From contig OW799236.1 of the NCBI GenBank assembly GCA_941918925.1, positions 70,088,465-70,152,464 of the forward strand: a stretch of DNA of 64,000 nt. The letters run 5' to 3'. Under the pieces are notes generated by a model, which was given only the letters and a program-made list of their open reading frames with translations, made no database searches and was not told where the DNA came from. A program made the translations under genes and the position numbers. Below, in pieces: positions 46,625 through 58,210 of this stretch; position 1 is the stretch's first letter, and every line of letters starts with the position of its first letter. This DNA is from Phyto melanocephala (taxonomy: Eukaryota > Arthropoda > Insecta > Diptera > Rhinophoridae).

Positions 46625-47095
46625 TACAGCTGAAAAACGTCAGCTGATGAGAGCTATTCCACGTATAAGTTTTTGCAGCGATCCAAGCCCATAGCCATTA
46701 AATCTTAATTAAATTGTGGAAGAACTTGAGCAATAGATTGATAATGAGGTCGTGGCACTATTTATATCACACACCCAGATAACGCAAATATTAGTAGAGC
46801 AATTGAAGACAATGACAATGAAGATAATATGCAGAGGCAGAAACAAGGTATAACGATGTACTACAACAACAAGCCAAGATCATAAAAATGCAATTTTTTT
46901 TGTGCTATTGGCAAACATTTTATAATTCATGCTCAACTTCAAGAACACCAAAGCATGGACGAATAAATTGTACAATATATCAGGCATCGCAGTACAAAAC
47001 GTTTATCAGCGGCAAGCGAACGCATTGGGGGTATAAGTTTTTGCTATGTACTAGGACTGCTTTTTGACATATCATACGACAACCTAAAACATGAC
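46625..47095 (+). pseudogene. piggyBac-like transposase relic
   Basis: In several frames the plus strand keeps piggyBac-type blocks in the right order. IVEELEQ, then IDNEVVALFI and HPDNANISRAIEDNDNEDNM make up the acidic N-terminal region (xELExD ... IYIxPPxN ... DExDxD). LQEHQSMDE, then IVQYIRHRSTKRLSA and GISFCYVLGLLFDISYDN correspond to the region after the first catalytic aspartate (SxDExMxxFKGRSxLKQYxPxKPxKWGxK, then GYxxDFxxYxGK). A large central part is deleted and there are stops, so it is dead. No TTAA-flanked ends were found. Confidence 0.55.
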
Positions 47096-47302
47096 CGTCT
47101 TTACATTTACATTTAAATTTTTCACATTAAAGATCCTTTTTCCTTATATTATTAAGAAACAAGTAAGAGCACTATATTCGGCTGTGCCGAATCTTTTATA
47201 CCCACCACCAATTTTGTGTACATTTAAAGCACAATATTTATTATTTTCTTAATCGCTATGGAATAATATCTTTATAATAAAATATGTATCTCTTTCTTTG
47301 TA

Positions 47303-47868
47303 GAGGGTGGTAAAATTTTAAGGGCCCATGTTGAAGGTGAACCACATCTAAACTTCAACTTTTTTCTTGTATTTCATTTGACATTTCTCAATCTCAGACT
47401 AACTCAATTTGAACCGTGGAAAGATACGCAATCGAGCAACGCTTTTAAATATTAAAGATTTTGTGCACTTCGTGATTCTTTTGGTCAATTTCGAATTCGT
47501 CCACAATCGTGAGAATTGTAAAAAATATTTAAATGTCTGCAAAGCAGGTCTGTATGAAATGTGAAAACATCTGTGAATGCCATCTTAGTTCGTTGAATGG
47601 GAAACATTGCTCTTTTTCACGATAACGTGGCAAAAGAGCCAGCAACCTCGACTCATCATCGTGCCCAACAATCGAGCATCAACAGTGTCATTGAAAAGTT
47701 AGACTATCGGATCGTGGTGTGCCACCTAGGTTGACGGGCCATTTGGCCGACATTTTGTTCCATACATAATTGAAGCATACAAATATTATCATTATAAAAA
47801 TAAATGATAATAATTTCTTAATAATTTTATTCAAAATCAACATAGACCCTTAAAATGAAACCACCCAT
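47303..47868 (+). mobile_element. Nested mariner deletion derivative in R1, third copy
   Basis: GAGGGTGGTAAAATTTTAAG at the left and AAAATGAAACCACCCAT at the right, with TA at 47301-47302 and 47869-47870. It is at the same R1 position as the other nested copies and slightly shorter; part of the N-terminal coding region near 47450 is deleted. Confidence 0.8.
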
Positions 47869-48059
47869 TATAACTTCGGAATGCTAGTAAAATGTTTTCG
47901 TAAATTTAGTCTTTCAATGAAAGTGGCCGTTAAAATACGCGTGTCAATAAAGTTTCTGCTAATAAACATAACTTAGATATTTCAATATAGTCCTTTAGTA
48001 TTACAAAATCTTTATTAATAGAGAATTTACATGAATTTAGGAGGAAGAAAGTGAATTTA

Positions 48060-48490
48060 AGGTTAAATTTTAAGGGCCACAGGGTGATTTAAAATATACA
48101 TTCTCTGCATTTTTCTAAAACGGGAAATTTATTAGTAAGATTTTGATTTTTAAACTTCTATAACATTTTGCTTTTAAAAGATTTTCAAACGAAATAAGTT
48201 TTGTATAATTTTAAAATTTGTTAGCCATTAGTACATGACAATAAATTGTTTATAATGTTTAGAGATGATTTTTTTTTACTTAAGTCAAAATTTTCCTAAA
48301 TTCCCATTTTTAAAAGAGCATAACTTCAGGAGAACATAACCATAAGTTGTTAGCGTGCCATCTAGTAGTTGCTAGTAGAGTCATCTATCTTATCATCTTT
48401 ATCTTATATTTAGCTACAGTACAATAAATGGTGCAGTGTAAGATGAATAAATGCTAATTTATATGACTAATATATTTTTATAAAAATTTA
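48060..48490. other. Insertion of unknown DNA within R1
   Basis: This part is absent from the other R1 copies. It opens with a scrap like the mariner derivative's end (GGTTAAATTTTAAGGGCC at about 48061) and is otherwise AT-rich DNA with no recognised content. Confidence 0.5.
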
Positions 48491-49967
48491 AGGAAAAAAG
48501 TGTGCGTGGCACATCTATTTTCCGTTATAACAAAGACTTTGACCAAAAAGCCATGTTTGCAAAATTTCAGAATCGTACATATATACACTGTGCGGTATAT
48601 ATTTTCGTACATTTTTATCATAACTCTTTTCCTAATTCATAGATTTAAGCGATTTTCAGGGAAAAATATTCTTTTGACTCGATAAATATATATTCGAAGT
48701 TTCATGACTACGTTTATGCGTCTGGACACAATTCAAAAGTGAAAGTGGGCGTTATAGTAGGCGTGTCAAAGTTGTTTTTGCTAATGAGTACAACTTAGGT
48801 GTTTCAATATAGTCCTTTATTATTCCAAAATCTTTATTAATAGAGAAATTATATGAATTTTAGGTAAAACGTTATATGGGAGGTGGGCGTAAAAGTGGGC
48901 GTGGCACCTTAATTTTTTGGCATAGTAATGAAATTGCTTAGGGGGATAGACGTAGCAAAATTTATCATCATACCTTTAATTTTAGCGGTTTTATGAGCTT
49001 TTAAATTTCATTAACGGTAGATAACGTGACAAGTGGGCGTTATAGTAGGCGTGTCAAAGTTATTTTTGCGAATGAGTACAACTGAGGTGTTTCAAGATAG
49101 GCCTTTAATATTCCAAAATCTTTATTAGTAGAGAAATTTTATGAATTTTAGTTAAAACGTTATATGGGAGGTGGGCGTAAAAGTGGGCGTGGCACATTGA
49201 TTTAACGTTACAAAAAAGCGGTTCACCAAAAAGCAAAGTGTGCAAAATTTCAGAGTCGTACATCCAATTTTGTTGCTTTTATGATGTATTTGTTTTTATA
49301 TATACCAAAAAATACACTGTGCGGTATAAATTTTCGTACATTTTGATCGATAGCTCCTCTCCTAATGCATAGATTGATACAATTATCGGGGAAAAATATT
49401 GTCTTTACCCAGGAAATATATATTCGAAGTTTCATGAGTCTACGTTAAGGCGTTTGGACACAATTCCATTTTATTCGATGTTCGAAGGACATGGTTTTTT
49501 CGACCTACTCTTGCTTTTCGAGCTTAGCTCTCTTCCTAATATTCCGATTTAGCCCATTTTCAATACCAAACAAACTTTGTCTATGAGAAAGATTCTGGCT
49601 AAATTTGAGCCCCCTAGCTTTTTCGGTGCGACCTCTATCGTGCTTTCAACAGACGGACAGACGGACATAGCTTGATCGTCATAAAATCAAACCCCGATTC
49701 AGAATATATATACTTTATGGGGTCTAAAATGGATATTTAGATGTGTTACAAACGGAATGACAAAATGAATATACCCCCACCATTTTTTTGGTGGCGGGTA
49801 TAAAAAGAGAAATTCCTTTACGCCCCTTAAAACTGTCAGTACAAAACTAAAACAATTAAAGTTGTGTATTTTGATACTGTAATTTTAAAGGTTCACCGGG
49901 AAGACTATAGGTTTTAGTAAAAAAGTTATTTAATAATAAGAAATATTTAGAAGCACATAAAGATTAA

Positions 49968-50084
49968 GGGCCGTATTTATAAAAAATATTTTAGGTTTAT
50001 TATAGGCTTATTTGACAGATGTTGTAGAGAAATTTGTCAAAAAAGCCTTCAATAAACCTAAAATATTTTTCATGAATACGGCCC
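49968..50084. mobile_element. 117-bp TAA-flanked palindromic MITE
   Basis: GGGCCGTATTTATAAAAAAT and its continuation ATTTTAGGTTTATT are mirrored at the other end (AATAAACCTAAAATATTTTT then CATGAATACGGCCC), leaving a loop of only about 45 bp. TAA is at 49965-49967 and 50085-50087. A related end is seen on the 52686-53441 element. Confidence 0.85.
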
Positions 50085-50087
50085 TAA

Positions 50088-52680
50088 AGTTATATGATAA
50101 AAATTTCAGTTAAAATAATAATTCTGACTCTATCCGCATTATTTAGTTGTTATTAAACATTAAATGTATCTCGCTATAAAATCAAATACTATAAGTAAAA
50201 AGATGTGATTTAATTATTATTATCAATAAACAAATACTGTTTTCAGTAGTCTTGGAAGGGGAGAAATAGAATCAACAATCTGATGGATACAATACACACT
50301 TACCCACACTTACCCATAACGAAATATAAGAACGATTTTTCAAATATTCTTTCCCTGTACGTTATTTTCTCATACTCCTCTTATGATAATTATTTCTTAG
50401 AAATTGTAAATACCAACGGTGTCATTCATAACAAAAAACTTTGTTCTAACTATCGACTTATGTAAATTTGCACATACAAAAATAAGCAGTTCGTATCTTA
50501 GCACATGGTTTATTGTTATGAACACGGCAGTAAATTTCAGTCCTAGATTGGGTCTTTATATCTCCTACATCATGTGGTAGATCATTAAAAGGTTTTTAGT
50601 TTAATTCTAACACCTGTTATTACAACCTTATTCGAACCACTTTTAGTATTATTTCAAATATGTACTCGTTATCATCGTTATAGGCTTTTTGCCAACAGAA
50701 ATCAAAAACAACTGTATCAAAACAGCAACAACAAAAAATTCAAAAACAAAAAATGTCTGCTGTTTTTTTGTGGCCACTTCTTTTTGCGGAAGATTTTGCC
50801 AATTTCACGTTTTTCTGACATATTGCGTTTTTGTTTGGTGCGAATACTTTTTGCAGCAACAAAAAGTCAAATTATTATTCGACGCCAAAATAAATCTTTA
50901 CACATTAGGGTTATTCGAAGAACTAAAAACTATACAAATTTATATTAATTTAAACTTGCAAATACGTGGCTAACGTCTATTCTAGGTAGAACTTATAATT
51001 AGACTTCTGCATAAAAGGACTTTAAAGATGTTTAAAGAAAAAATTTTAATATATTTAATAAAAATTTAGCATTTTATAAAGTAAGTTCTCAAATCTAAAA
51101 TTTTCTTGTCTGTTTGGGTAATTCTACTAATTTAAAATATGCTGTTAAGAAAATTTATATTTTGCTTTCACTAAAATTATGTAATTTTTCGAAATAAAAC
51201 TTTTTCAAAAGACAACAATTCGTTTTAAACAACATTCGAATATATGAACACATAAATGTTGTGCATGCACTTTTGCATTATTTACTTAATCTAATGAAAG
51301 CATAAATTTGAATTCAATCAAAATTTTATTATGAGTTTTTATCTGTCTGCATGTCTAGTGCAAAACACAAATATCTGGCTGATTCATAAAAAATTATAAC
51401 AGACACAGGGAGATGTCATAAATTTGTTTTTTCTATTTTGTGTAAAAAAAATTAAAAACTAGTCATTCCTTTTAATAAGAATATTATCAGTAAAATATAT
51501 CTCATGCACATATTAAGACACATATTTACGATAAACAAGAAAAATCGGTTGTTTATAAAGAAAATTCTGCATTGTAATACAAGAGTTGGTCATGCCGAAT
51601 TATCAACTCAACGCAATACCATTTCTAGGCAAAAAAAAAATAATAAAAGAGGTTTTACTTTAGGTCCAAAAATGCAAAAATATTTCAACATGAATAAGAT
51701 GTAGCATTACGTTATCGAATTTTATTGACACCTCTTAATCGGATTTTACTGAATATAAAGTTGTCAAAAATGGTTAGCATCTGAAGTATGTAGTAAAAAC
51801 TTAGCACAACATTAACGATTTAATTTTACTCAGTATACAAAACATGAGTGAATACTACATATTTTAGTATAAAGTGATTTTAATACAGTGATTGTAGCAA
51901 ACATTGAAATCTTGCGTTAATTATGGGACACTCTTAATCAGCAAAATAAAAAAATTCATAATATAAAAGAACAGCACAATGTATATTTTATTTCGATTAA
52001 ATTTTTAACAGGCAACTCCAGAATTTTTTTTAGCAATTTCGGTATTATAAGGCAGTTTAGTATTACTAAGCAACTTAAATGTATCGCTTAATAATCCTGA
52101 TCGTGCTTTGGCTTTTATGTAATTCTAATTGTATGTATATGTGAAAATAAACTAATTTGGGTATTTTAAGCAGTTTTTTTTAACGTTTAGACATTTAGTT
52201 AAATATAAATATATAACTGAACTTGATGTTAATTGTCTATTTGTACGTCTATTTTTTTATTATTTTTTTTTTGCTTTCAAACTTCTTTTTAATTTGTATA
52301 AATAAATTATCGCTAGTAGTTAAAAATAAATTGCGACTCTTAAATTTAGGGACCACTTGGGTTTATGATTTACTAACAAAATAAATTATGGAATCCATTT
52401 GTTTTTACCTAATATTATTGATTGAATCACCCAACTTCATTGCAAAGTTTAATCTTTTTTGATGTAGACGATCTAAGGCTAATATATTTTTGATTTTTTC
52501 CGTTGGACTTTTGTGTTACAAAAATAATTTGTTTAAATTGAAACATTGAATTCAAAAAAAAAACCTCCGATACTTAATATCTGTATATTCCAATATTCTA
52601 AAGTTATAAAAAACATGTACAGAAATTGCCTTAAATGATGACAATATATATATGACAACAATGTTAACAAAAATATAAAA
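50088..52680. other. Long AT-rich spacer
   Basis: No gene, element end or tandem array recognised. ORFs of 60-94 codons (50283, 50689, 51504) have no recognisable domains. Confidence 0.4.
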
Positions 52681-52685
52681 GTTTA

Positions 52686-53441
52686 CGGCCGTATTAAAAA
52701 ATTCATCTAATATAGATGTGAAACAGATATTAGCTATTTAAGGTATTAAGGCTAACAAAAAAATATTATTTAAAATTGCATTAATTTTACACCTTTTATA
52801 CTAGCAATACCATCAACACCATTTTGTTGTTAACGATAGAAAACAACGAATATAAATTCATTTCTGTAGTCGTCTTTAAACTGATTTTTTTATTTGTACA
52901 TAAAATAATTTACTTAAATTGTTGTTGCTTGTGTTTTTCCATTTGTGAATAAAATATTTCTTTTACTTTAAATATAACAAAGACATAAATTAATTAATTA
53001 AAAAGAAGACTGTTTTTCTTAGGACCAGAAACGGTATTTGAGTAACAAGCTTTTTTATTCGTTTTGTTTTTATTTACATCACTAAAAACACAACACACAA
53101 AAACACAATTAATTTCACATTTTTCATTATTTTTTACTTATTTATTATTTTACTGATTCTTCTTATTAAAAGTAATATATACATTGTCAGTACAAAACAT
53201 TAATACCATTTGTTGCTTCTGTTAATATCTTCACAACATTTGAATGCACAAAACATAAAAAACTAGAAAGGAAAATAAGATCTTTCGTTAGTGTAGGTTT
53301 AATGCAGGTATATTCCAACATTGAATTTCTTAAACATGATAAAGTTAAGTTAAGAAGCATTTGAGTTTTTGCATATAACATTAAGGATTTTTGCTTAACA
53401 AAGGTTTGTTAAGTTGTACTCAGTGTTTTTGAATACGGCCT
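52686..53441. mobile_element. TTA-flanked element with GGCCGTATT ends
   Basis: CGGCCGTATTAAAAAATTCA at the left and TTTTTGAATACGGCCT at the right form mirrored ends of about 17 bp, with TTA at 52683-52685 and 53442-53444. The GGCCGTATT core is shared with the 49968-50084 MITE, so both probably belong to one superfamily. Length 756 bp, no significant ORF. Confidence 0.65.
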
Positions 53442-53509
53442 TTAATTTCTTAACCTTGAAAAATCATAATTTATATATTATTTATATGTTATATGTATGT
53501 TATACACAT

Positions 53510-53610
53510 ACATACAAACTGTGGTAATCATAATCTATAGCAACATAATTACTATGATTGATTGATTGTATGATTGCGGTTGAAACATAATACGGTTGCA
53601 AGTTATCATT
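53510..53610 (-). repeat. R4 dispersed repeat fragment
   Basis: On the minus strand: AACTTGCAACCGTATTATG, TTTCAACCGCAATCATACA and GATTATGATTACCAC, the R4 order seen at 13838 and 58120. Confidence 0.6.
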
Positions 53611-53799
53611 AGTATGATTAATTAAAATATCATGCAATAATCATATATTGATTACATATAATATGTTTCCACTTTTCGGAGGCAAATTATTTTTTCTTGC
53701 TATTATTTATACTAAGTTATAATTTGTATACCAATATTTTCTAATATATAAATAACAGATAATTACTTTAATGAATTCTTCAAATTTTTAATATTTTTT

Positions 53800-54390
53800 C
53801 ACTATATTCGGCTATGCTATATTTTTGTACCCACCACGAATTCGATGTGCTTTTATAACACAAAATTTATTATTTTTTTATTAACAGTAATCGCTATGGA
53901 ATAACCTTTTTATACTTAAATATGTATCACTATCCTTGTATAACTTCGATATGATATAAAAATATTTACGTAAATTTAGTCTTTAATGAATGTGGGCGTT
54001 AAAGTTGGCATGTTTCTGCTATTAAATAAAACTGAGATATTTCATTATAGTCCCCTATTCCTTCATAATTTTGTCCATAGAAATAGTTACGAATTTAAAA
54101 TGAACTGTTATATGGGAGGTAGACATTAAAGTGGGCGTGTCTGGCATAACATTGATATTGACTATAAAGCTATATATACGAAATTTCAACATCATAACGC
54201 GGTTTTATGAGCTTTTAAATTTCATTAACAGTAGATAACGTGAAAAGTGGGCGTTATAGTAGGCGTGTCGAGTTAGCTTCTACTAATAAATACAACTTAG
54301 ATACTTCAATGTAGTTCTTCATTCTTCCAAAATCTTTATTCATAGAGAAATTATCAAAGCATTTGACCAAAAAGCAATGTTTGCAAAATA
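53800..54390 (+). mobile_element. R1 dispersed repeat, truncated
   Basis: ACTATATTCGGCTATGCTAT starts a decayed head. The mariner target is empty (CTTGTATAACTTCGATATGA near 53933). TGGGCGTTAAAGTTGGCATG and TGGGCGTTATAGTAGGCGTG units follow. It stops near 54390 without a tail. Confidence 0.65.
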
Positions 54391-54504
54391 TTTGTCATAA
54401 TTATTTTGCTAGTCATTGTATTTTTACAAGACAACCATATTGGAACTTTTGTGGTGTGAAGAACTAAATGATAAAATACATAAATACACACTCTTGTTTA
54501 TTAT

Positions 54505-54620
54505 AACCAAGTAAATGATAACACAAAATAAAAATAATTATTATTTGTTTTCGATAACCAAATATTGTTACAGATAGTATAATATGACCGTCGTGATCAT
54601 GTCGTAACCATTAATTTTCT
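54505..54620 (-). repeat. R4 dispersed repeat, head part
   Basis: On the minus strand: GGTTACGACATGATCACGAC, GGTCATATTATACTATCTGT and AACAATATTTGGTTATCG match 57976-58045. Confidence 0.6.
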
Positions 54621-55775
54621 TAGCATGTAAATAAAATATTTATTTGTTGTTTCAAAAAAACTTGGCTTTAAAACAACCAATATGAGAATATTCTTCTTGC
54701 TTTTCTTTCATCACCTAACACATGTTGGCTAAATTTTATTAGAATACTAAGTACAACTAATACAAACATATCAAACAGTTAATTTTACGTCTAACAATCA
54801 TTGTTTTATTGAATGTGCATATTTTAGCATCAAGACGCGACAGTTTGTAATATCATGCCTGTTATGGTAGCATACATTTACTGAATCATTTAAAAAAAAC
54901 GATGGCCATTTAAGGAACTGTCTAACCAACATATATAGGCTCTTTGCATGTTATTTTTTTTTAATCTGCTTTGCTTCAGTCTAAGAGTATATTTTTATCA
55001 CAACATCTTCTACAACTCTCTTACAATACTAACATTAAAATGTTTTAAGCCATAACATATTGGCTTACAGTACAAGAGCTTTTATTCCAACTCTTCAATG
55101 CAAAACAACATAACCATTTACAAGGACTCTTATCCTTTTATATCTCTTATATTATATCCATTTCATAACACAATAAGAGCATTTTATGTATAAAAATGTA
55201 TGTGTAATGGTGATGTCTTTTTATGTCAATGTCTGTTTAAGTGTTTATTTATTTTAACCTACTTATCGCAGAACATATAAAGTAAAACCAAAGCCGAAAA
55301 AAAATAAATATTCTCTTCAAACTCTTTCTATTTTCTTGTTGTTGTTTTTGTTTTACTTTTTGTAAAATATCCTTATGATGAAACTTGACATAATTTAACT
55401 TTTAATATGTTATGAGATTTACTTGCAAGTATTCTTGTATCTGATGTATGCCTTTTCAGTTGCATCAAAACGTGAGAACTAAATTGAAGATTAATGAGGT
55501 TTAGGAAAAGGCTTATGCAAGACATACTGGTTGCAACTCGGTTGGTAATCAAGTTGGGAATTTTGCATACAGGTAATAAAGTTTTGTTTTGTAAACAAAT
55601 GAGGTTGAGTAAATATGTCACCATTATATCATATGTTTAACTTTATTATTTATTGATTCTGGCATATATTTGTGAAATTCCATAAGAGCAATTATTATTA
55701 TTATTATTATTTTTTGTTATTTATATCTATTTGAAAAATACATCTTAATCGTTACGTGTTACATTAATTGACAAA
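54621..55775. other. AT-rich spacer
   Basis: Contains an (ATT)n microsatellite at 55690-55713. No gene recognised. Confidence 0.4.
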
Positions 55776-55777
55776 CT

Positions 55778-55962
55778 AGTCAACCGAGTAGTCAGTAGCG
55801 TGCTGGTCTGCTAGTTTGGGGGTTGCGGTTCGATTCCCGCCAGAGACTCTGGGCTTGTCTGCTTCTCTTCTCTATTTTTCTATTCAGGTATCACAAAGAG
55901 ATCAATTTAATGGACCCAAGTGAGCTGCACAGCAGCTGCCTGTTTTACCTAACCTAACCTTA
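55778..55962 (+). mobile_element. tRNA-derived SINE
   Basis: The head has a tRNA A-box-like AGTAGTCAGTAGCG and a perfect pol III B box, GGTTCGATTCC (within TTGCGGTTCGATTCCCGCC), followed by AGAGACTCTGGGCTTGTCTG and CTTCTCTTC as in the SINE at 36312-36535. The tail is TTTTACCTAACCTAACCTTA. There is no full cloverleaf or clear anticodon arm, so this is a SINE and not a tRNA gene. The tail resembles the AACCT tail of the LINE at 7066-8460. Confidence 0.8.
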
Positions 55963-55964
55963 AA

Positions 55965-56750
55965 TAAAACTTTGTGTATCGAACAAACTTGTAGGCCACC
56001 TTCTTATGTTTCATCAACATATGTACATATATGCCTTGAACTACAATTTTTTCCGCTATTGTATTATTTACTTATGGAAAAACTAAAGTAAGAGCTAAAT
56101 ACGGCGTATTTTGTTTCACCTAGCGCTAACGATGAAGTGAAGTTTCTAGATATCAACCTTGATAATAAGGAGTTATTTTCACTCATTTTGTTAAATAAAA
56201 CCCACCAATTGCTAAAAAATATGGTGATAAAATAGTTAAAATGCCCTAACTTTTACATTGTTACAAAAGCAAAAAACAAGAGTTGTCCAATTCACAACTT
56301 CAAATTGTATTCTTTATCGTCTATGGATACACAGTTTTAGTTTATTTACTTGTAAACACAATTTCTGTTGTATCCGTTGCATTGTTAAACGTCAGGTAAT
56401 TAAAAGTCAGGAATGGAAAAGTTGTTCAAAACGTACTTCTGCAGAACAACATAAATATTTTAAAACAGTTTAAAGTAAAATTTTTTAGCAAAAATAAAGA
56501 AAATCAACAAGACATTTACATATAAAATTAAAATTTGTTACCTATTTATTATTTTGGAAGCAAAAGAAAAAAACTTTTGATTCTGCACAAAATTTTCATT
56601 TCCATCTCTGTATGGATCCAATACACCAACATTAGAACATTTTAAATGAAATTGTTTTGTTTTACAAAATGATTTAATTGAAATTGCAAACAGTAAGCAT
56701 ACAATAGTGTAAACATATACAATAATAGTACCAAGAGCACAATATTACTA
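55965..56750. other. AT-rich spacer
   Basis: A 71-codon ORF at 56258-56473 has no recognisable domain. Confidence 0.35.
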
Positions 56751-56760
56751 GGGTTGTGAA

Positions 56761-57776
56761 CAGAGGTCCAAGTCAATCGGCTTTCAGCCGGCTAGCCGCC
56801 GCCGCAGAGTGATTTTGTTTTTAGAACTAGCCGCCGCCGACTGGGCTCAGCTGATTTCGGCTGGCGACTTAGCCGTCTAATACTTACCTCAACGTTAAAT
56901 TTTAAAAAAAGTTAAGTAATTTTTAGCAATTTTAAAGTCGAAAAGAATAAAATATACAATACGGTTACTCTCAAAAACTGCAAGAAAGCATATCCACTTA
57001 TTTTTTCAACGCACTTGTATGTCTAATTATTTAAGAATACATATTAAAAGGAACTTTATTAAAATTTTATATAAAATTGACGCAAACATCTAAATAGTTA
57101 TTTTTAAAAGAAACACAAAGAACAATGCTATTTCAGAAAGCTCATTGAATTCAGAAAATTTCAGTGATTGTATATATTCTACTGATAGTGTGGAATACAA
57201 CAATGAGCTTTTCAAAAGAAATCAAAAATAAGGAAGGTGGTTGAAGTTGTTAGTGCAATGGAATTTCAGAGTGTTGAAAGTATTTTAGTGAAATTTTTAT
57301 TAACGGAAAGCAAATACTTGAAAAATAAAAATTTTGCTTTGTTTTGAAGATGAAAATATGATTCTGAAAGGGTAAGTTATTTCTTATGTGCACACATATG
57401 TAGTACATTTTTAAATAAAACTTTTTATTTTGTTAAGATTTGGAAAGTCTACGCCAACAAGTAATTATCTTAACCATTTACGTGCATGGTATTGATAATA
57501 AGTCTATTAATTACAAGAAGAACATTCAAATGACTCAAAGTGCATTGGACCCAAATTCTACAAAAAATTATATGTTTTTAACGGCTCGCCGATTGGCTGA
57601 GATGTGCTGTATTGGCCTTCAGCCATTTACAATTGTAGAGCGTAGTGGGTTTCAAAAATATTTTTAAACATTTAATGCCAAGGGCGTATACCATATCATA
57701 TCGGCTTGAAGCCGCCGCTGGTTATTTTTGCACTCAGCCGCCGCCCCCGACTATTTGCCAACGGCTTGGACCTCTT
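56761..57776 (+). mobile_element. hAT element with GC-rich sub-terminal repeats
   Basis: The ends CAGAGGTCCAAG and CTTGGACCTCTT are mirrored with hAT-type CAG/CTN termini. The 8-bp flanks GTTGTGAA (56753-56760) and TTTGTGAA (57777-57784) differ at one base. Sub-terminal DNA on both sides is full of GCCGCCGCC and CGGCT blocks (56780-56875, 57705-57765), striking in this AT-rich region. The interior carries relics of the transposase (57440-57710). Length 1016 bp, non-autonomous. Confidence 0.85.
57440..57710 (+). pseudogene. hAT transposase relic (BED finger end and following domain)
   Basis: In one frame STPTSNYLNHLRAWH (from about 57446) is the last part of a BED zinc finger (TSNLxxHLxxxH). 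After a frame change come NIQMTQSALDPNSTK and ARRLAEMCCIGLQPFTIVER plus SGFQKYF, the hAT block LAxMxxxxLxPFxxVExxGF. After another shift comes HLMPRAYTISYR (LxPRYxxPSR type). The catalytic domain beyond is missing, replaced by the terminal repeat region. A GTAAGT at about 57371 and a TTTTGTTAAG at about 57429 could be an intron just before the BED piece. The apparent start at 57440 is TTG, not a real initiation codon. Confidence 0.75.
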
Positions 57777-57944
57777 TTTGTGAATTGAATTATTATTTGT
57801 TTTAAACCACCTTGAATAACTAATGCTCTGTCAAATTCGAATGTATTTAAAATCAACGAACAGCTGAAAAAAGTTTATTTGAAACTTAAAATTGTCTAGA
57901 GCTTCAAATATTCAAAATTTGATTTTATAAAAAAAATAACAAGT

Positions 57945-58210
57945 GGCAGGGCTATATTGGGCCGTTATACGAAAAAAAACATGGTAACGACATAATCAGG
58001 AGGGTCATATTATATTCTCTGTAGCAATATTTGCTGGCCGAAAACAAGAAATAGTTATTTCTATTTTATTTCATCATATATACTTAAATATACATTAGTT
58101 AAACATAATAATGATAATTGGCCACCATTATATGTTTTAACTGCAATCATACAATTTAATCGCCGTAGTATGTTGCTTTAGAATACGATTAGCACAACCA
58201 TATTTTTTCT
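57945..58210 (+). repeat. R4 dispersed repeat, longest copy
   Basis: The head AACAAGTGGCAGGGCTATAT with TTGGGCCGTTAT resembles the heads of R1-R3. Then GGTAACGACATAATCAGGAG, GGTCATATTATATTCTCTGT, ACCATTATATGTTTTAACTG and CAATCATACAATTTAATCG. Fragments occur at 13838, 53510 and 54505. Confidence 0.6.

Larger units (their letters stand above)
47158..49806 (+). mobile_element. R1 dispersed repeat, longest copy
   Basis: Complete ends: AACAAGTAAGAGCACTATA with hairpin TTCGGCTGTGCCGAA at the left, and CCACCATTTTTTTGGTGG plus CGGGTATAAAAA at the right. The mariner derivative is at 47303-47868. About 430 bp of DNA foreign to other R1 copies lies at roughly 48060-48490. Tandem units start at 47922, 48744 and 49032. 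Confidence 0.85.

Noticed and set aside
50689..50973. 94-codon ORF
   Set aside because: Low-complexity start and no domain; likely chance.
55790..55850. tRNA gene
   Set aside because: There is a B box but no full cloverleaf or anticodon arm, and the same head occurs in a second SINE copy.
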